Shown in pieces: positions 58,054 through 64,000 of a stretch of DNA of 64,000 bases. Origin of the DNA: Pseudarthrobacter sp. L1SW (lineage in GTDB: Bacteria; Actinomycetota; Actinomycetes; Actinomycetales; Micrococcaceae); assembly GCF_020809045.1 (NCBI RefSeq), contig NZ_CP078079.1:4030001-4094000 (forward strand), written 5' to 3'. The notes below the pieces were generated by a model. The model ran no database searches, was not told where the DNA came from, and saw nothing but the letters and a program-made list of their open reading frames with translations. A program made the translations under genes and the position numbers. Position 1 is the stretch's first letter. Every line of letters begins with the position of its first letter.

Positions 58054-58462
58054 CTATCCACAAGTTATCCACATCGGCTCGTCCGTCTTATGCACAAGCT
58101 TATCCACAGCTCACCCGACACGCAGATTGAGGCATGCTGGTCCGGGGGACCGGACGACCAGCAGGAAATGTTCCGGTAGCAAAACCAGACGGACAAAGAT
58201 CTACCCAAGTCCCGCCCAGTTCGCGGAAAAGGCCGCAAAACACGAACAAAGCCAACCAAACGAAGTAGATCGCGGTGCGCTAACGCTCCTGCACACGGCG
58301 CTGAGGACTGTTTCACGTGAAACAGCACCCGTCTCCGTGGAAGACGAGCGCATCAGGCTCTCTTGAGGTTGCCGCCGGTCGCCAGACTACGGTGAGCTCA
58401 GGTGGCGGGCGACCCAGCTATCCACACTGTTATCCACACTGATATCCACAGTGATATCCACT
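58054..58462. other. DnaA-box cluster inside the parS region
   Basis: TTATCCACA is perfect at 58065-58073, 58100-58108 and 58430-58438. One-mismatch forms occur at 58054-58062 and 58418-58426 (CTATCCACA), 58088-58096 (TTATGCACA) and 58442-58450 (ATATCCACA). 58454-58462 is a two-mismatch form. All are on the plus strand. parS site 4 sits in the middle of the cluster. This is an unusual density of DnaA-binding sequences away from dnaA. Confidence 0.8.
58309..58324. other. parS: parS site 4
   Basis: Perfect TGTTTCACGTGAAACA, flanked on both sides by DnaA-box-like sequences. Confidence 0.95.
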
Positions 58463-59177
58463 ACATTCCACGAGCGGTGTGGATGAGAAGACACGAGTTC
58501 ACCTCGCTGATCGGCCGCACCTCTACACCCAGTAAATGCACCAACTGGGCGCGGGAGTCAGGCGCCGTGGCGAGCCCGTTGTAGTCGGCCGCCACGGTGC
58601 GGGACTGTGCCCCATCGGTGTTGCATTGGACGGCAGGGTGCGCAGTTGTTCCTGCATGGTGCCCAACCGCGCGGCTTCGTGAACGGCACCAGGGTATCCA
58701 GTTCCGGCTTCAGTCACCGCCCGCTGTCTCGCAATAGTATGGTTCGACGGCGCGTTCAGCAGCGTTGCTGTAGCCGAGGCTCCGAGACCCGGTGCGACAG
58801 CTGACGGGGCTTCGTGGTGAATCAGTTGTCTCCGGACACAAGGTCGGCAACTTACAGGTCGGGTCTAATTGCTGCGGTACATGGGACAGACAGTCACGCC
58901 GGAGCCGACGAGCGGGCGGCGTGCTGCCGGCTGCGTATCGGTTGGGGGAGGAGCGTCCTCGCGCGGCTGGCGAAGGACGCCAGCCCCACGGGAGGAATAC
59001 ATGGCCTGCGCGGCGCTCTTCCGTCAGGCTACAGTCAGCATCGCCCTTAGGGGCAGGAACCTCCAGGCTGGGACAGTCCGCCACCCAGGGCATCCTCTGA
59101 CGCTGGAGCGGCATCCTTCCTACTGGGACTGGCGCTGGATGTCCGGTTCTTCTTGCCAGCTTTTACGTTGGGCCGGC

Positions 59178-59193
59178 TGTTTCACGTGAAACG
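59178..59193. other. parS: parS site 5 (one mismatch)
   Basis: TGTTTCACGTGAAACG; only the last base differs. Confidence 0.9.
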
Positions 59194-59539
59194 GGAGCGA
59201 GCACGGCGCCACGGACGTATTCGGAATTGGCTGCCAGTGCCGTCGCGGATGAGTTGCCAGGGAACCTGGGTGAGTAGGGCGTAGCGCGATCGGAAGCAAC
59301 GAGCGCGGTGCCCCGAACACTTGAGCGTCCCACACAGCACGCCGCATTCCTGTCTGTGCAACTAATGGATGCGGGTTAGCCCTCGGCCTGCGTCCAAGCG
59401 GCACAGCTCACCGCGCAGATGGAGAGGCGGCAAGAGGTGCACCCCGACGGGGTCCGGCATAGACCCCAAGGCGCCTACGAGGCGGGATGGTGTCGTCTTC
59501 GACGCCAAGGCGCCCGGGCGGCGATGCCAAGGGGTTGGA

Positions 59540-59555
59540 TGTTCCACGTGAAACA
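59540..59555. other. parS: parS site 6 (one mismatch)
   Basis: TGTTCCACGTGAAACA; the C at position 5 breaks symmetry. Confidence 0.85.
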
Positions 59556-59938
59556 CAGCAGACATTCCGCTGTTAGGACCTCGAATAGATTTCGTTTACT
59601 GCTGACAGGCAACCGACTAACTCGTCGGCTGCATCCTCACTGGCCAACACAACTGAACTGCGCCCCTGTACCAAAAGTTGTGGTCAAACCGCAGGGCCTC
59701 ATACGATCACAATCCACATCCTTGCTGTCCAGTCGGGTTACGCATGCCGTACGTAGGAACAGTTCACGCTCACAGACATCGAGCGTATGAATAGGAACAG
59801 TTAACGCAGTGTGAAGAGAGTACCGGACAAGGGGCTGCGTTGCTCTGCCACCAGCATCTCAGTGTCAGCGCTAGGCCGCTGCGTATGTGGACGCGGCGCG
59901 GAAGTGCAGGGCCAGTCACGACAGATCCAGGGCGTTGC

Positions 59939-59954
59939 GGTTTCACGTGAAACA
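59939..59954. other. parS: parS site 7 (one mismatch)
   Basis: GGTTTCACGTGAAACA; the first base differs. Confidence 0.9.
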
Positions 59955-60324
59955 AACAGAAGAGTGTCCGTCCCGGCCCGTCTACTTGGAATACTCACAG
60001 CTTGTGAGCGGAAACTCTATCGAAACGCACCCCGGGAGAAGCCAATCGATGCGCGTGTCGTGCCCCGCCAGCAGCCAAAGCATATGAACACGGCTGCCGT
60101 AGCTGGCAAGGACCATCATTCTTTAAGCGCGGCGAGCACGACTTCACGCAGAACGACAGTTGAGGGTAACCCTCCCAGAACAGACATATCTCGCGCTGTC
60201 AGCCCTTCAGTTCAGCACTTTCCAACCAACGAGGAGGCAATAACCCGGGGCAGGGAGGACTTTGTTCTTCCCTTACTAAAAGACGGGGAGGCATCACCCA
60301 AGAAATGAAGGCTTCTGGAAAGAC

Positions 60325-60355
60325 GAAGGCCCGATTCATAGTGAATCGGGCCTTC
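60325..60355 (-). terminator. Terminator of the parAB transcription unit
   Basis: A perfect 14-bp stem (60325-60338 with 60342-60355) with a 3-nt loop lies 20 bp beyond the parB stop and forms the right border of the gene-free region. Confidence 0.85.
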
Positions 60356-60375
60356 AGGCTGCTAAAGGTGGCTCT

Positions 60376-61653
60376 CTAGTTGTTCGAACCGGGTGCAAGT
60401 ACATCCATGATCCGGTTTAGATCCTCCACGCTTGCGAACTCGATACTCACCTTGCCCTTGCGGACACCCAGGGAGATCTTAACGTTGGTGTCCAGCCGGT
60501 CAGAAAGCGAGGATGCAAGGTAATCCAGCCGCTCGTGGCGGGCACCTGGGCGCGGGATATTGTTCTTCGCAGGTTTGGCGGGATCCTGGTACATTGTTAC
60601 GGCCTCTTCGGTGGCCCGAACTGACATACCCTCCGCCACAATCTTCTGGGCCAGTCGCTCCATTGCGGCGGCGTCAGGAAGGGCTAGAAGCGCGCGGGCA
60701 TGCCCAGCGGATATTACGCCAGCAGCGACCCGCCTCTGTACCAGCGGGGGTAGCTTGAGCAACCGCAGGGTGTTTGATACCTGGGGACGTGAACGTCCAA
60801 TGCGGTCTGCCAATTGTTCGTGGGTAGTTCCAAAGTCCTCGAGGAGCTGCTGGTAGGCCGCTGCTTCTTCGAGGGGATTCAGCTGACTCCGGTGGAGGTT
60901 CTCCAGCAGGGCATCCCGCAACAGATCGTCATCGGTGGTATCCCTGACGATTGCGGGAATGGTTTCGAGGCCAGCAGCCTGGACAGCCCTCCAGCGGCGC
61001 TCACCCATAACGAGCTCAAAGGGTTCCCCACCGGATTCGGTTGACTTCCGGACCACAATTGGCTGCAGGACGCCTATTTCGCGAACGGAGTGAACGAGCT
61101 CCGCCATATCGTCTTCGTCAAAGACTGATCGCGGCTGTTTACGGTTCGGGTGGATATCCGAGACTGGAATTTCAGCGAAGCGAACGCCGGGAACCTCTAC
61201 CAGCTCCACACCAGAGTCATTCCACGTGGGTTCATCCATGCCCTCGGTAGAATCAGCTGATGCCGGCGCTGAAACAGATGCTGCTGCCGGGTCCTCCCGC
61301 AGATCAGGAGTGGTTTCGGTCGAGGCAGCGGATTCGCCGGGATCACGTTTCGCAGCTGAGCTGCCGGACGAGCGCGGCTTGGAGGTAGCGCTCTTTCCAG
61401 CCGGGCTCTTGCCTGCAGGAGATGCGGAGGAAGACGGCCTAGTGGAGGGACTGGCAGGACTCTCGCCGGCCGGCGTCCCGGACGACTGGTTGTCCGCGGC
61501 GTCTTCAGCCTGTTCCGTCTTCCTTCGTCCCTCGGGGAAGAAGAGGTCGACCGGACGGGAGGCGGCCGAACCGTTGCCCGATCCGTTGGCGGCGGCGGAA
61601 CTTGGAATCAGCGCGCCAAGACCGCGGCCCAGGCCACGTCGCTTCTCGCTCAT
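60376..61653 (-). CDS. parB: Chromosome-partitioning protein ParB
   Basis: ParB is a CTP-dependent DNA clamp that loads at parS and spreads along DNA. The 425-residue product has an unusually long Ser/Ala/Pro-rich N-terminus (about 20-135). The ParB/Srx domain follows with FAEIPVSDIHPNRKQPR, GERRWRA and ENLHRSQLNPLEEA, then a helix-turn-helix (EQLADRIGRSRPQVSNTLRLL), and a C-terminal dimerisation domain. The GERRWRA and ENxHR boxes are the CTP-binding motifs. It is encoded just downstream of parA and next to seven parS sites. Confidence 0.95.
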   Translation of the reverse strand: MSEKRRGLGRGLGALIPSSAAANGSGNGSAASRPVDLFFPEGRRKTEQAEDAADNQSSGTPAGESPASPSTRPSSSASPAGKSPAGKSATSKPRSSGSSAAKRDPGESAASTETTPDLREDPAAASVSAPASADSTEGMDEPTWNDSGVELVEVPGVRFAEIPVSDIHPNRKQPRSVFDEDDMAELVHSVREIGVLQPIVVRKSTESGGEPFELVMGERRWRAVQAAGLETIPAIVRDTTDDDLLRDALLENLHRSQLNPLEEAAAYQQLLEDFGTTHEQLADRIGRSRPQVSNTLRLLKLPPLVQRRVAAGVISAGHARALLALPDAAAMERLAQKIVAEGMSVRATEEAVTMYQDPAKPAKNNIPRPGARHERLDYLASSLSDRLDTNVKISLGVRKGKVSIEFASVEDLNRIMDVLAPGSNN

Positions 61654-61715
61654 TGGTAATCCCTCCAGTGGTAGAGCCTGGCCATGCCGTGCTCCGGTCG
61701 TTGCAGTTTGAAGAT

Positions 61716-62783
61716 TTAGCGCTCTGCTATTTCAGCGGCGGCTTCCAGATAAGACAGGGCTCCACTGGAGGAAGGGTCGTACGTCATGACGGTCTGCTGG
61801 TAGCTCGGCGCTTCTGAAATCCGAACTGAACGCGGAACAACAGCAGAGAGAACCTGATCCGGGAAATGCTGGCGGACCTCGGCTGCAACCTGGGCGGCAA
61901 GATTGGTCCGTCCGTCGTACATCGTCAAAAGAATGGTGGAAACTACCAAGTCAGCGTTGAGGTGTTTCTGGATCATCTCGATGTTCTTCAGGAGCTGGCT
62001 CAATCCTTCAAGTGCGTAGTACTCGCACTGGATAGGAATCAGCACCTCATTGGCAGCACAGAAGGCATTAACCGTCAGCAGTCCAAGGCTGGGCGGGCAA
62101 TCGATGAAGATGTAGTCGAGCCGCTGCTCACCGTTCTTCTCGCGCGCCTTCGCGTAAACGTCGATTGCCCGGCGCAGCCGCTGCTCACGGGCTACCAACG
62201 AGACGAGTTCGATTTCTGCGCCCGCAAGGTGGATAGTGGCCGGTGCGCAGATCAGATTGTTAATGTCCGGACAGGGGGCCACTACATCGGCAAGGGGGAC
62301 ATCGTTTATCAAGACATCATAGATGCTGTCCACATCGGCATGGTGCTCGATTCCCAGGGCGGTGGACGCGTTGCCCTGAGGGTCGATGTCAATGACCAGG
62401 ACGTTCAGGCCAGCCGCGGCAAGGGCTGCGGCGATGTTCACGGTGGTGGTGGTCTTTCCCACTCCACCCTTCTGGTTCGATACGGTAAAGACCCGGGTGT
62501 TCTCCGGGCGGGGAAGCTGCCTGCCGACCAACCGCTCGCGGCGTTTGGTTTCATGCGCCAGTTCCCGGGCAATGGGGCTGGAATCATCGATGGCGTCGAT
62601 GATGTTGGTTCTACCGGCAACGGTTGTTTCACGTGAAACGGCCATGGCGTTGGTGCCGCTCGAAACCCTTTCGGGGTGAATTCCGCCCCTAGCCGGGGCA
62701 CCCATTGGACCAGCGACGGAACGTGCTGACCCCAAAGTCACGAACGGCGGTATCCGTTGCGTGGAGGCTTCGCTACTGGTCAC
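61716..62783 (-). CDS. parA: Chromosome-partitioning ATPase ParA
   Basis: ParA forms ATP-dependent gradients on the nucleoid that pull ParB-parS complexes. The 355-residue product has a long variable N-terminus (to about residue 95), a deviant Walker A (QKGGVGKTTT, signature K105 and K110), Walker A' region VIDIDPQGNAS and Walker B (YIFIDCPPSLGLL). The GTG at 62783 is used; an ATG at 62645 within the parS site region is possible. The codons VSRET are encoded by parS site 8. Separated from parB by 62 bp. Confidence 0.93.
   Translation of the reverse strand: MTSSEASTQRIPPFVTLGSARSVAGPMGAPARGGIHPERVSSGTNAMAVSRETTVAGRTNIIDAIDDSSPIARELAHETKRRERLVGRQLPRPENTRVFTVSNQKGGVGKTTTTVNIAAALAAAGLNVLVIDIDPQGNASTALGIEHHADVDSIYDVLINDVPLADVVAPCPDINNLICAPATIHLAGAEIELVSLVAREQRLRRAIDVYAKAREKNGEQRLDYIFIDCPPSLGLLTVNAFCAANEVLIPIQCEYYALEGLSQLLKNIEMIQKHLNADLVVSTILLTMYDGRTNLAAQVAAEVRQHFPDQVLSAVVPRSVRISEAPSYQQTVMTYDPSSSGALSYLEAAAEIAER
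62625..62640. other. parS: parS site 8, inside the parA coding sequence
   Basis: TGTTTCACGTGAAACG; the last base differs. It encodes part of the N-terminal extension of ParA. Placement within parA is seen in several actinobacteria. Confidence 0.9.
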
Positions 62784-62872
62784 TGGGGCACACTCACTCT
62801 CGTTCGGCCAAATTTGCTGCCGTTGTCTAGCCTAACCGCTGGACCCGGCAGAGTCTGGTCACCGGGCCTGAA

Positions 62873-63523
62873 CTAGGCTTTCTTTTGGGACTTGTTTACA
62901 ACGATGCGCACCACGGTAGTGGGTTCTTCCAGCAGGCTCTCTCCCACCGTCAGAACCGACGTTTCAACGCCACCCAGTTTACGGATGGTCTTGGCGGCCT
63001 TTTCGATTTCCTCGCCCGCGCTGCGCCCCTTGATGGCCACCACTTCGCCTTTACCGGCGAGAAGCGGAATCGTGAGGCCGGCAAGGTTGCTGAGGGCAGA
63101 TACTGCCCTCGCCGTCACCACATCAGCCTCCACGTGTCCCACTGCCAATTCGGCCCGGGTCCGCATTACCGTGACATTGTCCAGGCCAAGGTCGTCAACC
63201 ACTTCCTGGAGCCAGATGACCCTGCGCTCCAGCGGCTCGATCAAGGTCAGTTCCAGGTCCGGACGCGCAATGGCGAGGCACAGGCCCGGCAGGCCCGCAC
63301 CACTTCCGACGTCGGCCACGTGGCTGCCCTCGGGGATTTCGCTTTCAATGACAGCGCAGTTAAGGACATGCCGGCTCCACAGCCGCGGAATCTCACGCGG
63401 CCCAATAAGGCCGCGCTCCGTTCCGGAGGTAGCCAGGTGTTCCACATAGCGCTTGGCCAGGTCCAGCCGGTCGCCGAAAATCTTCTCAGCGGCCACGAGT
63501 TCAGCTGCCGTGATGTCAACCAT
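62873..63523 (-). CDS. rsmG: 16S rRNA (guanine-527-N7)-methyltransferase RsmG
   Basis: The 216-residue product has the RsmG/GidB Rossmann methyltransferase fold with VADVGSGAGLPGLCLAIARPD as the SAM-binding loop. It follows with LTLIEPLERRVIWLQEV and TVMRTRAE. It methylates G527 of 16S rRNA; loss can give low-level streptomycin resistance. Upstream is jag and downstream parA, the universal origin-region order. Confidence 0.95.
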   Translation of the reverse strand: MVDITAAELVAAEKIFGDRLDLAKRYVEHLATSGTERGLIGPREIPRLWSRHVLNCAVIESEIPEGSHVADVGSGAGLPGLCLAIARPDLELTLIEPLERRVIWLQEVVDDLGLDNVTVMRTRAELAVGHVEADVVTARAVSALSNLAGLTIPLLAGKGEVVAIKGRSAGEEIEKAAKTIRKLGGVETSVLTVGESLLEEPTTVVRIVVNKSQKKA

Positions 63524-63544
63524 GATTAGCGGATCAGCAATTCT

Positions 63545-64000
63545 CTAGTCTGCGGACACAACAATGTGGCGTCCGGCGCCTTCGCCCTCGGACTCGCTGA
63601 CCAGTCCCAGGTCAGCGACGGCGTCGTGGACAATCTTGCGCTCATAGGCGCTCATCGGTTCCAGGGCCACAGGCTTGCCGGTCTCCTTCACTGAAGCTGC
63701 CGCGTCTTCCGCAATCTTCTGCAGGTGGCCGGTCCGCTCCTGGCGGTAGCCATTGATGTCCAGGACCAGCCTCGACCGGTTCTCCGTCGCGGAGAGAACC
63801 GAGAGCCTGGTGAGCTCCTGAAGGGCCTCGAGGACTTCACCGTCCTCACCCACCAGGCTGTCCAGGGCATCGGACTCTTCCTCGGTCACGATAGAGATGT
63901 AGGTCCGTCCGTTGCGTACCTCAATGTCGATATCGCCATCGATGTCGGCAATGTCCAGCAGCTCCTCCAAGTAGTCTGCTGCCACATCCCCCTCTTCCTC
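63545..64000 (-). CDS. jag: Jag/KhpB-like RNA-binding protein (R3H), 5' end outside the window
   Basis: The frame stays open to the window edge, so the start lies beyond 64000; the GTG at 63985 is internal, preceded in frame by GAG-GAA-GAG-GGG-GAT. The visible part has a KH-like domain (about 30-80: IVTEEESDALDSLVGEDGEVLEALQELTRL region) and an R3H-type domain (RLVLDINGYRQERTGHL then PLEPMSAYERKIVHDAV). Jag/KhpB binds RNA and supports cell division or protein export. It lies between rsmG and (outside) yidC. It is truncated only by the window. Confidence 0.9.
   Translation of the reverse strand, partial: EEEGDVAADYLEELLDIADIDGDIDIEVRNGRTYISIVTEEESDALDSLVGEDGEVLEALQELTRLSVLSATENRSRLVLDINGYRQERTGHLQKIAEDAAASVKETGKPVALEPMSAYERKIVHDAVADLGLVSESEGEGAGRHIVVSAD

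Larger units (their letters stand above)
55996..60324. other. Gene-free centromere-like region with seven parS sites and a DnaA-box cluster
   Basis: This 4.3-kb stretch holds no ORF with convincing coding character. Its reading frames lack normal ribosome binding sites and amino-acid patterns of proteins, and base composition is visibly lower in G+C than the flanks. It carries seven parS sites at 56091, 56558, 57492, 58309, 59178, 59540 and 59939, and a cluster of DnaA-box-like 9-mers at 58054-58462. It lies next to parB-parA, so it is interpreted as the main ParB-loading centromere. I cannot see what, if anything, the rest encodes. Confidence 0.78.

Noticed and set aside
57362..58366. 334-codon plus-strand ORF in the parS region
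   Set aside because: No ribosome binding site, no protein-like composition, and it reads through a parS site and DnaA boxes; treated as non-coding.
58054..58462. Calling this cluster oriC
   Set aside because: dnaA and dnaN are outside the window and no unwinding element was evident; only DnaA-box density is claimed.
59811..60308. 165-codon plus-strand ORF beside the parB terminator
   Set aside because: Composition unlike a protein and no start signal; it overlaps a parS site.

Overview
This window reads as chromosomal DNA from a high-GC actinobacterium of the family Micrococcaceae, most likely Arthrobacter or Pseudarthrobacter. The assignment rests on overall gene content, GTG/TTG starts, many starts that look leaderless, and the order cca - nudix - murJ - pseudokinase - trxBA - parBA - rsmG - jag, the origin-proximal arrangement known from actinobacteria. 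The right end is therefore close to dnaA/oriC, which lies outside the window.

Layout. 1-6.6 kb: the end of a BNR-like gene, a Gly/Asn-repeat surface protein next to a class F-like sortase, a universal stress protein, and a copper operon (csoR-copZ-copA) behind two CsoR-type operators. 6.6-13.1 kb: ordinary accessory genes (DUF2277, WXG100, EamA, CGNR regulator, small membrane proteins, MATE, DoxX, a double hot-dog thioesterase). 13.1-20 kb: the replication/translation block dnaB, rplI, rpsR, ssb, rpsF, interrupted by a few accessory genes. Between dnaB and its neighbour lies about 650 bp rich in DnaA-box-like motifs, and the rpsF leader can fold to sequester its own ribosome binding site. 20.3-33.4 kb: an uncharacterised surface-glycan locus on the minus strand, with three GT2 glycosyltransferases, a flippase, a GT-C-like membrane protein, two small membrane proteins, a metallophosphoesterase, an HPr-kinase-like protein and a 1134-residue secreted repeat protein. 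Six of its genes are translationally coupled or nearly abutting.

33.7-47 kb: M18 aminopeptidase, ABC-2 exporter, PAP2/diacylglycerol kinase fusion, an MFS permease preceded by a 125-bp imperfect palindrome, ABC-F protein, penicillin-binding lipoprotein, phytoene-desaturase-like oxidoreductase and a GT87-type glycosyltransferase. Two very small genes with near-perfect Shine-Dalgarno sequences follow, both too short for routine gene calling. 47.6-55.9 kb: histidine phosphatase, CCA-adding enzyme, NUDIX hydrolase, MurJ, a membrane pseudokinase-like protein and trxB-trxA under a SigH/SigR-type promoter.

55.99-60.32 kb: a long stretch without credible genes, carrying seven parS sites and a cluster of DnaA-box-like sequences. 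An eighth parS lies inside parA. I interpret this as the chromosome's centromere-like region. ParB, ParA, RsmG and the start-truncated Jag protein follow to the window end.

No rRNA, tRNA, IS element, prophage or CRISPR array was seen. The items most worth a second look are the gene-free parS/DnaA-box region, the second DnaA-box cluster beside dnaB, the HPr-kinase-like glycan operon, the 125-bp palindrome upstream of the MFS gene, and the two micro-ORFs.
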